Assembly (NCBI RefSeq): GCF_025370935.1
Contig: NC_133497.1
Span: forward strand, 8,109,302-8,173,301
Source of the DNA: Choristoneura fumiferana
Taxonomy: Eukaryota > Arthropoda > Insecta > Lepidoptera > Tortricidae
DNA: 64,000 nt
Direction: 5' to 3'
Shown: piece by piece, positions 44,086-55,577 of the stretch
How positions within the stretch are numbered: the stretch's first letter is position 1
Layout: every line of letters begins with the position of its first letter
Notes under the pieces: model-generated
What the model was told of the DNA's origin: nothing
Databases searched by the model: none
The model's input: the letters and a program-made list of their open reading frames with translations, nothing else
Program-made: the position numbers and the translations under genes

Positions 44086-45106
44086 AATCGTTTGCATGTC
44101 ATAAAACAATAATGCCAATAGACGTGTCTGTCAACTTGAAACTTCATTCATTTCATTTGATAGGAACTTGTTTAAAAATTGATAGATGGGGGTTTTCAGA
44201 AGTAGTACATTGTTGTAGAGGCACAAAAGTAAGCAATAGATGTACGAGTTGGTTTGAAGTTCGATAATACGGGTTCATCTATTGAACTTTTGGCCGATAC
44301 TAAACACTGTGCTTTTCACGATCACTGCGAGGAAATAAAAATAGTGTCACCCCTCCCTCACGCCAGGAATTAAATTCAGAAATTATATTCTAAAAAGTCG
44401 TATCGTATTATGAAATACATATATTGATACGACCTGATTTCGTAATGTGTTACATTGTTGTCGTGTTTTGCGAGCCATAAATGAGTCTGCTGTTAAATGT
44501 ACACATATAGGCAGTTTTGGGTACTGGATTTAGGTTATCTATGGCCACATTTTCGAGCAGTGTCGTGAAAAAAATGTACCCGTTTTTCCTTAATGTATCC
44601 TTAATTTTCCATACAAGATTTATTAGTTAGTTTTCTGACAGTCATACAACATGTATGGTTAACTGCGTTACAAAACTGTCAGTTAAAAGTGGGACACTTT
44701 TTTATTGCTTAAATCGATAGTGCTCGTGATTCTGAGTAGAAATAACCCAAAATTTGTTAGGTTTAAAAAAAAGTACAGGGTACACTTTTTTCTGAAACTA
44801 CCCAGACCACTTATTTTTTCCATGGTACCTGCACCAGCACACGCGAAGTGCACCCGCGCCACGCCAGCTAGCGTAGGCCCTGTTGGGTGATGGTTAGGGT
44901 CTAGTCAATAAAAGACAATTTGTGTAATGTGAGTTTCTGTGATAGGCCACTTGGCGTTACTATAGTGAGGTCTGTTTTACAACTTTAATATTTATTTATT
45001 TTATTAATTTGGGTACAATAACATAAATGCATGCTAACAAAATTACAAATAGTGACTTAGTTTACGTAATAACAGCGGAATACATCACAATAATATTTTT
45101 ACACAG

Positions 45107-45853
45107 CTTTTAACAGGTTACATATTTGAATATCGAAAGTTAAAATATCTACGGGTAAAATGTCGATGTTCAAAATATCGAAAATTAAAATATCGACTGT
45201 ATCAAAATATCGAATGGTTAGATAATCTACGTCCAATATATCGAAAATATATTTATCTACAAAAGTGACATCGAAAGATATAAATATCGAAGTACAGAGT
45301 ATCGAATATCCTATGTATGAACTATCACGTGACAGGGTCGACGGAGCTCCGCTTCGCGGAGCTCCTATTCCGCTCAGTTGAGGCGCTTCGCGCCTTGACG
45401 CAATACTAACCTAACCTAACCTATTGAACATGAATTACCAAAAATATTTGGTTCGGTTAGGTTAGAACTTTGACCACAACAACGCACGAGCCGAGCGAGC
45501 GAAGCGAGCGTGCTGTGGCAGCGGCCGGCGAGTGCTAAAAATGACTAGATTATGTCAAATAAATGCTATTAAGAGAAAGGACTAATAAATAAAGCAGATT
45601 TATATGTACGATATTTTAATTTTCGACATTAATATATGTTGACATTTACAACTTAGATATATTGGCTATCGATATTTTTACTCATTCGATATTTTAATCA
45701 ATCGACATTTCAATCTTAGACATTTTGACCATAGTTATAACAACTTTCGATATTGTGATACAATCGATAATTTAATTTTCGATATTCTGAACATCGACAT
45801 TTTAACCGTAGGTATTTTAATTTTCGATATTCAAACATGTAACCCTTTTAACA
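45107..45853. repeat. ~750-bp foldback element with AAAATATCGA quasi-periodic arms
   Basis: The left arm (45,107-45,310) is a run of ~15-bp units around AAAATATCGA. The right arm (45,600-45,853) is the inverse, closing with ATGTAACCCTTTTAAC. The centre has a perfect 10-bp hairpin, GGAGCTCCGC-TTC-GCGGAGCTCC, at 45,343-45,365, a second GC-rich stem, and CTAACCTAACCTAACCTA near 45,405. No ORF. Confidence 0.75.
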
Positions 45854-45968
45854 CAACCCTAAAAAAGGAAAGGAGATAAAGATAAATACAATAATAAAAA
45901 ATGAATGATTGTGAATTTACATCACGTTTGTGATTGTTTTAAAAAACGAAATGAGCCAATCTCAGCAA

Positions 45969-46288
45969 GACGCTACTATGAAATTCGAGAATCGAAGTTC
46001 GTGTCATTCCGTCCCTCTGTGCCCTTAGTGTAAGTTTTCGGTTACAAAATACGTCTCGATCGCGTTCGCGTTAAAATCTCAATTTGTATGGAAACACGAA
46101 CAGCGCCTCTAGCGGAACGTTTGCGATGTTCGTGTATCCATACAGATTGAGGTTTTAACGCGAACGCGATCGTGACGTATTTTGTAACCAAAAACTTACA
46201 CTAAGGGCACTGACGCTTATACTTTTTAATACGATAGTGAGAGGGACGGTACGATACGAACTTCGATTTTCGAATTTCGAAGTAGGCC
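45969..46288. mobile_element. AACTTCGAGTTTCG/GAGAGGGACGG MITE, copy 4, interrupted
   Basis: Outer arms: AAATTCGAGAATCGAAGTTC on the left and CGAACTTCGATTTTCGAATT on the right. The copy is split by a 190-bp foldback MITE (46,020-46,209). Confidence 0.75.
46020..46209. mobile_element. Nested 190-bp MITE, TIR TGCCCTTAGTGTAAG, 3-bp CTG target duplication
   Basis: It starts TGCCCTTAGTGTAAGTTTTC and ends AAACTTACACTAAGGGCA. The arms are about 80 bp and nearly perfect (ATCGCGTTCGCGTTAAAATC against its complement). CTG stands on both sides (46,017-46,019 and 46,210-46,212). A 3-bp duplication is what PIF/Harbinger-type elements leave. Confidence 0.8.
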
Positions 46289-46537
46289 CTTTGTCAAGTC
46301 AAACGGACCTCACAACACTAACGCCATCTAGCGACACCTGTCAGAAAATCCTCATTGATATTTTTATAAGATAGGTACACGATGTCATTGTGTTTTTAAT
46401 GTTAATTATTTATTTATTATAGGTCTTCTTACCTTTTAATTTCAGTGAAAACTGCTTTTCGATATTAAATCCTTTGTTAACTTCTTGTTATCTTATGTGA
46501 CAAATATCTATGAAACCGTCGGTTTTTACAAGATTTA

Positions 46538-46693
46538 GGGGCTGTTTCACCGTCCATTGATTAGTGTTAACTGACGGTTAAATGTGATGCTGTCTCCGTC
46601 TATTCGAACAAAACAAATAGATACGGCCACACTGGATACGGCATCAAATTTAACCGTCAGTTAACACTAATCAATGGATGGTGAAACAGCCCC
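46538..46693. mobile_element. GGGGCTGTTTCACC MITE, intact copy with TTA duplication
   Basis: It starts GGGGCTGTTTCACCGTCCAT and ends GGATGGTGAAACAGCCCC. The arms run about 60 bp. TTA flanks both ends, again a 3-bp duplication. Confidence 0.8.
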
Positions 46694-46945
46694 TTAGGGC
46701 GACCTCTGAGTTTTTCGAAATTCATATGCGGAATTACATTTGAAATTTACCACGAGCTTTGCGGTGAAGGAAAACATCGTGAGGAAACCTGCACAAACCT
46801 GCGAAGCAATTCAATGGTGCGTGTGAAGTTCCCAATCCGCACTGGGCCCGCGTGGGAACTATAGCCCAAGCCCTCTTGTTCTGAGAGGAGGCCTGTGCCC
46901 AGCAGTGGGACGTATATAGGCTAGGATGATGTTGATGGATGATGA
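46694..46945 (+). mobile_element. tRNA-derived SINE, copy 3 (head lost)
   Basis: From GACCTCTGAGTTTTTCGAAA to GTGGGACGTATATAGGCTAG; body as at 33,100. It directly abuts the MITE that ends at 46,693. Confidence 0.75.
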
Positions 46946-46999
46946 AACATTTTGTTCAGTTACAATGTACTCTATGAATGCTCATTACAAGTGAATACT

Positions 47000-48900
47000 C
47001 AAGTTTCTTAGCTCCTTCACACAGGCTCGATTTTTTCGAATTTTCCGCAAGGCCAGTAGCTGTTGTAGCTTTCTTCATAGTTTTGTGATTGTACTACATG
47101 TATATTGTTATACATATTCTGTAAATAAGTTTTTTTATTTAATTAATTTATTGAATTTGTAAATATTGTGATGAAAATAAAAATAAGGATTTAGTAAAGA
47201 TACTTTTATTTCTTGCTTTTATCATTAACAAGCATTATAATGTACTTAACTATATCCTAAGTCCTGTATAGTTATGAAATATTACACTCGAAAAAAAACC
47301 CCTACCCTTTCTTTTTTTTTTGAAATATTGGAAAAAATATGGTATTTTTTTAAACAATTGGAATCAATTGTGCTCTTGATTCAGAGTAGGAAAAACCATT
47401 TTTTTTCCAAAATTTCAAAGAAAAGGACGGGTACACTTTTTTTAAACGCCCGGCTCCTGAGTCCTATCTTAACAGATGTGGTACGCGTAAAACCTAAAAG
47501 TGGGTCACCAACTTAGTTATTTTGGATCATTTCAACATTCTTAAAATTCTTCATTCAATGAACAATTTGTTCTTTATAAAATACATTCGGCCGTTATTCT
47601 TAGTGTTAATTTGTTCTATAAAGTACACGACTGACGAGAATATTTTTTACACTGTCCCGTAGAAATCTAAACGGAAAAGCAACGCCATCTGTGATAGAAT
47701 AGATAAGCTTTATTCTACAAGCTACTCTCCACTAGATGGCGTTAGTAACCATCATAGTTTTGCTATTCACTGTCGGTATTTTTTTCCAACTTCATCATCC
47801 CATTCCCATAAATACACATAGATGAGATGACAGTGTGTATAATACTGGTACTGACAGTGTGTACACAGTATAACAAAAAATAGTAAATAATCTGCTTACA
47901 ACCTCTGCCGGATAAATTTAGTTTTTTGCAGAAAATTAGTTTGTCTGTTTAATAAATCACAGTTTCAAGGGCGGATCCAGCCATGGTGTTCATGATAACA
48001 GTAGATATTTCTTTAAAGTTAAGGCCATTGATTTATTAATAAAATGAATATCTTTCTGCGACAAAAGAAAAGAATTGTTTTTGTTATTTGATTAATGTTA
48101 TTATAAGTTTTTTGTACTGATTTGTGGTGTGCAATAAAAAATATTTGTATTGTATTGTTATTTTACAATAAATAAGTTTCTATGTTTTATTTGTTCACGC
48201 AAGTTCACTCACTTTCATATTAATTAGTTAAGCAAATCAGTTTAGCCAACATTAAGATGTAAGTACTTCAAAAATGTCACACTTGAATTTGACCCCCGAA
48301 CTTGCCCGTGAACCCCACTCACTATAAAGCTGGATTCGCCGTTGCATGGTTTATTAAACAGTATTAATACTCATACCTAGCTATTTTAATTGTGAGGAGC
48401 TCAATCTGTTCCGTAAGGTTCCATCCAATATCGTTTTAGCAGAATCGGAAGTAGATTGAAAGTGGAAAAACCATAAATTCATGATTTATTTAGGTAATAG
48501 AAATTCCAAAACGTTTATTTCTAATAGGTAAATACATAGTAGGTACACTTTTAACTACATAGAACATTATAGAACTAATTATAATCGAAATTAAGAAGGG
48601 ACAAATTATTTTTTATAAACAACAGTATTGCAGCTTTGTCACCTTGCAAGTTTGAATTCTCGGTTTGCCATGGTTTGAAATGTCAGCGTAAACAAACCTC
48701 CGTTAACTCTGCAATAACAGAGGCGGAGGTAGGTAAGATTTCTTGCGGAAGTTCCTCAGTTACGAAGGCAGAGGTAGCTATTACAACCTTACAATAACGG
48801 CCTTAAACCAAGCTTAACAACTAAATCTAGATTTTCCTGCAAGGCAAACCTTAGTACTTAACCTATACATTTTATATTAATACTATCCTTATGTATTACC
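47000..48900. other. Gene-free stretch before the zinc-finger array
   Basis: No coding exon recognised. A short inverted pair, ACGCCATCTGTGATAG / CTCCACTAGATGGCGT, frames 47,680-47,745 and looks like a small MITE. A LINE tail lies at 48,108-48,160. AATAAA on the minus strand at 48,485-48,490 could serve the zinc-finger exon ending at 49,035. Confidence 0.5.
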
Positions 48901-49034
48901 TACTAGCTTTCATGTAGCAATGTTCGTCGCAAGGACTCGTCTTCAGGAAACTGAAGAAAACCCTAATTTTCTTTAAGATTCAAATAAGAAAGAAAAAGAG
49001 AACTATTCTTTTGTTTTGAGTGTATTGCGAAAGC

Positions 49035-50062
49035 TTATTTCGTGGACAAAGACTGTCCACTGTGAGTGGTCATGTGATCATCCAACTCTATCTTATTGGT
49101 GTAGGTCTTCATACAAACCTTGCACTGGAGCGACATAACCTGCGCAATCTTAGAATGCTTCTTCGTATGTATATTCAACGTCGGCAAATCAAAGAAGCCC
49201 TCCTGACAAACAGGACAAACAAACTTTTTCTCCTTCAAATGTACTCTGTTAATATGTCTGGCGAGTAGAGATTTGTGCAGAAAAGGTTTAGAGCAGTGTG
49301 TACACGTGAAATCAGCTTTTAGATGCGTACCGTTCATATGCAGTCGCCTTAGATACTGCGATCCAAACATTTCGTTACATTTGTAACATTTAAAAGTTTT
49401 TATGTTATGCTCTTTAAATTCGTGGCTTATTCTGTTAGAGTCCAGCTTAAAAGTGGCCTCGCAATGATTACACTTAAAGTCAACCGATTGGTGATGGATT
49501 TGCACATGTTTCCGAAGACTGAATTCTGAGAAAAAATTCTGCCCGCACGCTTCGCATATGCGCTTCGTACCCTCTAAATGGACTTTGTTCATGTGTGAAT
49601 ACAACATTCCGAAGAATTGGTATGACTTAGCGCATTTCTGGCACGATATTTGATTGTCTGCCAATTTGAAAGGTAGGAAGCACTCTTGTTCCATATCGGC
49701 TATAAGTTTGTGTTCTTTTAAATGTGTTATCAAGCCTTCTAGAGTTAGTTCTTGGTGTTTGCATTGCAAGCATGATATAGGTTCTCCGACGTCAACTTTG
49801 ATGGGGGTGAATTCGGAGGGCCGGTTTTGGGTTAGATGTTTCATTATAGCAACGCTCTTGTGGCTCCCCCTGGTATGTGTGCGGAGAGACGACGCGTCGT
49901 GGAAAGTTTGGTAGCAGTAGAAGCAGATGTACCGGTTGCCACGCCATCTGAACGGCATGAGGGTAGTATTGGAAAGAACGGTGTGTACGTACCGACGCGA
50001 CGCCGCCAGCTGCCAGTCTTCTTGCGTCGGGACGCGGATGTCGTGCGTTTTCGGTTTTTGCT
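49035..50062 (-). CDS. C2H2 zinc-finger exon ZF1 (nine fingers)
   Basis: A likely DNA-binding nuclear protein. The exon opens after acceptor TTTCTCAG at 50,063 with AG CAA AAA CCG, so the preceding codon is split after its first base; the first ATG (49,958) is internal. It reads VLSNTTLMPFRWRGNRYICF-YC, then nine C2H2 fingers with Cys pairs CFYC, CLQC, CQKC, CEAC, CNHC, CYKC, CTHC, CPVC and CKVC. Linkers are not the classical TGEKP. The third finger sits in the family motif PFKLADNQISCQKCAKSYQF. It ends HSGQSLSTK and stop at 49,035. It is the last member at this end of the array. Confidence 0.9.
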
Positions 50063-50888
50063 CTGAGAAATTAAAAAAATAATTATTTACGTTCAGTTGA
50101 TTAGTAGATGAAAACCGGGTGAGTGAGTAGGTATGCGTAGGTGGGTAATTACTGGATTAAATGTGTATGACGAGGATATTAGTTGGTATACATATCTATT
50201 TTAAATTGTCAATTAGATAGAGAAGTCTCGAGAAGCTCGAGTGTAAACCCATTTCCCCCTCGACGTGTCTATCCACCCTCGCCGTACCGGCTCGGGTGGC
50301 TATATATATATATTTTTTTCATTTATTTACTAAATAGAAAAACAATTTAACATTTTACAATAATGCAACGAGCAAAACCATACTTAATTCACTCACATAC
50401 CTAACCATAATTAGGTAATTAATCATGATTTATCTTTAGGCTAGGTATACAGGTAGGTATATGAACGTCTCGGGTAAAATGGCTCGTTTTATGCTCTCGT
50501 TGTACAATCTCCTATATTGAATAAAATATCATTATCATTTACTGATCTATTTTGTGTATAAAAGAAAGATGTAAACTATTTATATAAGGGGTCTTTGAGT
50601 ATGACACACGTATGTATATATAATCAAAGCAGATTGGTTTTGAATAAATCTTTTAACATTTTCCATTTTGAGGATGGTAGGAGGTTGAATTAAACAAAAA
50701 AGAATTAATTTATATTATAAAGCAGAAATATCAAAATTATCTAAGCCGGGTTAGAATGACAATATGTCAATTTTGACAGTCTTAAAAATGATACCAGATT
50801 AAAGTTTCGTAAAAAATGCGTGGACAGCTTTCGCTGGCCAGATTCTATAGGTACAATTATTAAACGCGTCAGCGTTTTGTATAGGTAC

Positions 50889-51330
50889 TGATGTGCCAAA
50901 GGAAAGTTTCCAAGATTGCGGAATTTTTCATATAGGAAAATTTCGGAAACTTCTCACATAAAATTAAGATTGATTTTTTGGAATCTTTTTGTTTTTATTT
51001 CAATTCCAAATTTTTACTTTTACGGTCATCCCGTAAAACCTGAATTGAAAATACAAACTGAAATATAGATGCACAGAAAAACCAGAAAAATAAGACCAGC
51101 ACTGGGAATCGAACCCAGGTCCTCGGTATTCCGTACCGCGTGCTATACCGCTACACCACTGCTGGTCACCACCACCACCACCACCACTGGTGGATATTTC
51201 AGTTTCTATTTTCAATTTAACTTCTCACATATTTTTATGGGGATTGAAACTTTCAGTTCCTTATATTTCCTGTGGAAATTTCCAGAAATTTCCAACTTTT
51301 TGGAAACTTTCCGCAACTTGCACATCTGTA
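50889..51330 (+). mobile_element. GATGTGC MITE family, copy 5, split by a SINE
   Basis: The left half at 50,889-50,960 begins CTGATGTGCCAAAGGAAAGT; the right half at about 51,218-51,330 ends CGCAACTTGCACATCTGTAG. AACTTCTCACATA stands at both junctions as a 13-bp target duplication. Confidence 0.85.
50958..51217 (-). mobile_element. tRNA-derived SINE, copy 2, nested in the MITE
   Basis: The tRNA-like head is at 51,094-51,167: GACCAGC pairs with GCTGGTC, and the T arm is as in copy 1 (20,446-20,519). The body and tail (TTTTACGGGATGACCGTAAA, GATTCCAAAAAATCAATCTT) match copy 1. A (GGT)n run precedes the head. Relative to copy 1 the acceptor stem changed A-T to G-C on both arms. Confidence 0.85.
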
Positions 51331-51545
51331 GTTTTGTATGGGGTTTGTGATGTTGAATTTGTGCGGCATAGGTATATTGATTTATGTGAAAGTGTGTCAA
51401 AGTGTCAAGTGTCACACAGACGTAGCTGTCTTGTACGTGTGACAGCAGAATAGCAAGGTAAAGTGTTTTAGTTCATAATACTGAGCATCAATAACCGAGT
51501 AACTAACGAAGGAATTTAAATGAAACGGTCACATTTACTAAATAA

Positions 51546-51551
51546 TTTATT
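51546..51551 (-). terminator. Poly(A) signal after ZF2
   Basis: AATAAA on the minus strand, 111 bp beyond the ZF2 stop. Its own cleavage signal suits either a separate gene or an alternative last exon. Confidence 0.5.
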
Positions 51552-51661
51552 GTTGTCAAGCTACATATAGAGTATGACATAAGTTAAATACCGATGAATA
51601 AGGAACTAGATAATACATAAGAAATTGTCGCCGTTTAAGCATTTTGCGTGAATTAGAGAAG

Positions 51662-52770
51662 CTAGTTTCGCATATTTTGGTCATCCTCCGTCCAGGTTTC
51701 GTTAGTTCCTGAATGATGCACTCTCATATGCAGTTTCAGACTCGTCCACTGCACGAACGCCCGCCCGCACTCCTTGCACTGATTCCTTTTATCATTCGTA
51801 TGTATCCTTCTATGATACTCCAAAGTTTTCTTCCTCTGAAAAGTTTTCTGACACAAATCACACTCAAACGGTCTCGAATCGTCATGCTTAACCATGTGCC
51901 TTCGCAGCAAATCCTTACTAAACACTTTGAACCCACATATTTCACATGCAAAGTTTTTCTCCTTCAAATGCACTCTCTGTTTATGCGCCAAAAGCGAATT
52001 TTTCAGCGTGAATATTTTGGGACACATGTCGCATTGGAACTGAGCGCTTTTAACGTCGTGCACAAAAGCTAGATGGCGCTTTTTTAAATAGCTGCTGGTG
52101 AGTATCTCTGGGCATTTCGGGCACTTCATTCTGGCGGGACCGTGTGATTTCTCGACGTGGTGATTCAGTTTGTAGGACGATGGGAAGATTTCTTCGCATT
52201 CTTTGCATTGGAATGTACATAGATCGGGGTGAGCGTTTCTAATATGGCTATCGACGTTAGCGCGAGCGATGAACCCTTGTCCGCAATGCTCGCATAAGAA
52301 CTGCTTAGTTTTGCTGTGATATTTGTGTGTATGGATCAACAGTGGGCCGAAGAATCTGAAAGGCATCGTGCATTCTAAACAAGACATGTCGCCCTCCGAA
52401 AGAACGTATGGATAGATGCAATGCGTGATTTCTTTATCCATGTCCAATCCGTGTTTTTCTGTCAAGTGGTTGACAAGTTCTTGCAAATTTTGGATGGGGA
52501 TGTCGCATTTTTTGCAATACAAATCGCGAACATCCAGTTTGATGCTTCGACTTTTGGTTGCCGTGGAACGTAAGATCGTCCTAAGTTTCGCATCTTCATG
52601 CTCCTCCTTCGTGTGTTGTATTAAAGTAGTGCTGTGTTCGAAAGGACAGGAGCAGTAGAAACACATGAATTTATTGGCATGCCATTTGAAAGGAGTGGCG
52701 GTTGAGCACTGAATTATAACGGTGAGAAGTTTGATGAGTTCCTCTCGCTTATGGACCTCTTCGTCGCTGT
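51662..52770 (-). CDS. C2H2 zinc-finger exon ZF2 (ten fingers)
   Basis: The exon opens at acceptor TTATTTCAG with AC AGC GAC GAA, reading DSDEEVHKREELIKLLTVII if the split codon starts with G. Then comes CSTATPFKWHANKFMCFYC and ten fingers (CFYC, CKKC, CLEC, CEHC, CKEC, CPKC, CDMC, CEIC, CDLC, CKEC). The family motif YPYVLSEGDMSCLECTMPFR precedes finger 3. The last two fingers are the most canonical (RPFECDLCQKTFQRKKTLEY). It ends ENDQ-like DDQNMRN and TAG at 51,662. Same orientation and architecture as its neighbours. Confidence 0.9.
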
Positions 52771-53045
52771 CTGAAATAAGAGAAAATTTGGCGTCACTTC
52801 ACGTCCAGTAGATGCTTTGATGTCAATAAGGCATGCAGACAAGCCATGAATTTTCCTTGATGATAGAGATGCATTGAGGTATGTATTTAGTACATAAATA
52901 ACACTCTTTGTTATTGTAGATATACGTCTTATTAATTCATTTTAATACAAGTATTCACTGTAGAAATTAAGAAGTAGGTATAATATTGTACCTAAACATA
53001 AATGTGTACCATGTGATTCTTTTAACATATTGTAATGGACACCAT

Positions 53046-53116
53046 CGAAATTTGTCTATTTAAAAAACCTAATTAACTAGGTAAGTTAATTAGGTTTTTT
53101 AAATAGACAAATTTCG
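53046..53116. repeat. Perfect palindrome, 33-bp arms, 5-nt loop
   Basis: The left arm at 53,046-53,078 (CGAAATTTGTCTATTTAAAA ... AATTAACT) and right arm at 53,084-53,116 match at all 33 positions; the loop is AGGTA. It lies between ZF2 and ZF3. The rest of 52,771-53,420 shows nothing I recognise. Confidence 0.9.
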
Positions 53117-53420
53117 TAAGAAGTAGTGAGTTCCAGGAGTGATAACAGCGAGCTGACTACTTATATATACCTCTATAAGCTAAACAATGAAACTGGATTC
53201 TATTTCTAAGACATAGTTATTAAGATAAGACGACGATATAGAGCTCTTTGTTACGGTCTGCTTTTCAGACCTGGTACTCATATAAAGCGTTGAGAGGATT
53301 TTAAAGAACTTTAACTTCATAAAAACGTATATAATTCGAATGAGAATGAATGATAAGTGGAGTTAGTTACCTAATAATCGAGTCTACTTTTGTGCCTAGT
53401 CTAACATTTTCAAAACCACG

Positions 53421-54496
53421 TCACTTGGGTTTCTCCTCTCCGTGGTGCACTCTCAAATGTAGTTTCAAACTAGTCGTCTGCACAAACGCCTTCCCACACA
53501 GCTTGCAAACATATCGCTTATCATTGGTATGTATCCTCGTATGTATATCCAACGCTCTCTTCCTTGCAAACTTCTTGTAACAAACACTACATTCAAAAGG
53601 CTTGGCATCACTGTGTTTCACCATATGCAAACCCAACAGATGATTGTCAAAAAACTTGTCACCGCACACATCGCAAACTTTAGTTTTCTCTTTCAAATGA
53701 ACCCTTTTGTTATGTTTCACCAGCTGGTTCTGGAACCGGAAGACCTTAGGGCACATTTCGCATTTGAACTCTTTTTTTTTGAAATCATGCACTGTAGCTA
53801 AGTGAGAGTCTCTTTTGTATGTGCTGCCGAGGATTTCTCCACAAATGTGGCATTTGCGTTCTTTTATGTTATGTATTCTTTTCTCGTGGTCGTCTCTCCT
53901 GTGGATCGCTATGAACTTTTTGTCGCAATATCTGCATTTATAGCTATCCGTGGTGTGAGCGCTTCGATTGTGTCTGTTGATACTGCTTGTCGTAGCGAAA
54001 TTTTTTCCGCATATTTCGCATATGATTTGCTTACGCTTGTGGAGTCTTAACGTATGAAGGAGTAAAGGTCCGAAGAAAATGAAAGTGTCGTCGCATATTA
54101 AACATTTTAGTTGGCCGTCGGCGAGTTTGAAGCAATCTACGTGTGCTTCGTAATCTACGCAGCATTTCTCGTCGTGTGTATCATTGAGATGGGTAAGTAA
54201 ATCTTTAAGGGAAGTGAATTCTGTATCACATTGCTTGCATTTTAAATCAGAGATGTCTAGTTTGACGGCTTGTCGAAGTGGACATCTTTTAACGGCTTTT
54301 CTTAGGTAAATTTCTTCGTGCTCTTTGTAATGTTGTTTGAGATCCGTCGCTAGTTGGAAGTTTAAATGGCAGTAGAAGCATCTGTAGACGTTTCCGTATC
54401 TCCGGAACGGCATGGCCGTGGTGTTTTTTATAAGTGTGAGCAGTAATCTTCTTGTTTGGAATTTGTCGGCTTTGTCTGTTGGTGCCGCGTTTAAGC
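53421..54496 (-). CDS. C2H2 zinc-finger exon ZF3 (ten fingers)
   Basis: Acceptor TCGGTTCCAG at 54,497; the exon opens GC TTA AAC GCG and reads LNAAPTDKADKFQTRRLLLT then LIKNTTAMPFRRYGNVYRCF-YC. The first-finger motif has Arg for the usual Trp (MPFRR). Ten fingers follow (CFYC, CKQC, CLIC, CEIC, CRYC, CHIC, CEMC, CDVC, CSVC, CKLC). DCFKLADGQLKCLICDDTFI marks finger 3, and RVHLKEKTKVCDVCGDKFF the eighth. It ends RVHHGEEKPK at 53,421. ZF2 and ZF3 share the same ending style (FVQ[W/T]TSLKLH[M/L]RVHH), so they are close paralogues. Confidence 0.9.
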
Positions 54497-55577
54497 CTGG
54501 AACCGAAAAAGTTTCACGATGAGGTCGTGCTTTGAATCCGTAATATATGAAATGCTTTAGGAGTTTCAGCGAATTATTACTAAGTATCTCAACGTTCTAT
54601 CTACTCGTAGCATGTAATCGGTTTCTAGTGTACTTAATGCGAATGAATAAAAAAAACAGTGTTAAAATACATCGAATGGATAACAAGGAACACGAATTTC
54701 AAATCTATCTCAAAACCGTGCATAGGAACTAATAGGAAGGCAATTTTTGTGTTAAATAAAATGACATTGGTACGTGTCCTTAAGTACTGCATTTAATAAG
54801 TATAAATTTAAAATCATGAGTAGGTGTATTAAAATTATAATTCATATAATCCATCTTAGTTTTAAGTTGTCTAATACCTAAAAGTATTAACTACTTGCTA
54901 AGATTAGCTTAGATTTATCGATGCAAATTGACAAAAAATATTGTTTTTAAAGGAGAATTTAAATAAGGGTTCTACATTTATTCCCTAACCGTCACATCAT
55001 TTAGGTATTTGTATGTATGTAAACTCTTTATTGTACAAAATAAGTAAACAAACACAGATGAACACAGATGTATTATTTGATTTCTCCTCCTAAATCACAC
55101 ATTACACACACACACACCTTGTAAAAAACACTTGTAAATAGAATTGTACGGTGATTTCTTTTAGTTATAAATAAATAAATTAACATTAACGTGGCCGGAA
55201 ACTAGATTTGATTTCGGACTTGATTTATAGTGTGTCAGCAGTCATCCTCTTATAAAAAAAAATATGCAAATGCCGTTGACATACCTATCAGAACCAACCA
55301 ACCAAGTTTATAGAACTAGGTATTAATATTAATAATAGATTATTTGAACAAGAGAGCACTCTTGAAGATAGTATATACTTCGTAAAAGTAACTTAGCTGC
55401 AAGCAGGAGTTTCTAAATGCTCAATAGCAGAAGCATGTCAGAATTTTAACAAGAAAACTGCCGTGAGTTTCGGAGAATCTGTTTTACAAAAGTAAAATAA
55501 AATTACAAGTGGATACTTCGTCATTCAGTCTATTCAAGATCATAAATGTCGCCTAAATTTAATAAGAGATTCATGAT
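54497..55577. other. Spacer between ZF3 and ZF4
   Basis: No coding exon recognised. A LINE-like tail with CTCTTTATTGTACAAAATAA lies near 55,022; it also provides AATAAA on the minus strand at 55,027-55,032. Confidence 0.45.

Larger units (their letters stand above)
50063..51661. other. Spacer between ZF1 and ZF2
   Basis: No coding exon with start codon and matching donor found on the minus strand. It holds the GATGTGC MITE with a SINE inside it (50,889-51,330) and a T/A tract near 50,305. Confidence 0.5.

Noticed and set aside
45405..45422. CCTAA runs as a telomere or internal telomeric block
   Set aside because: Only three or four units, and similar short runs recur across the window inside foldback elements.
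49958..49958. ATG of MPFRW as the ZF1 start codon
   Set aside because: All relatives continue upstream in frame to a splice acceptor, and several have Thr instead of Met at this place.
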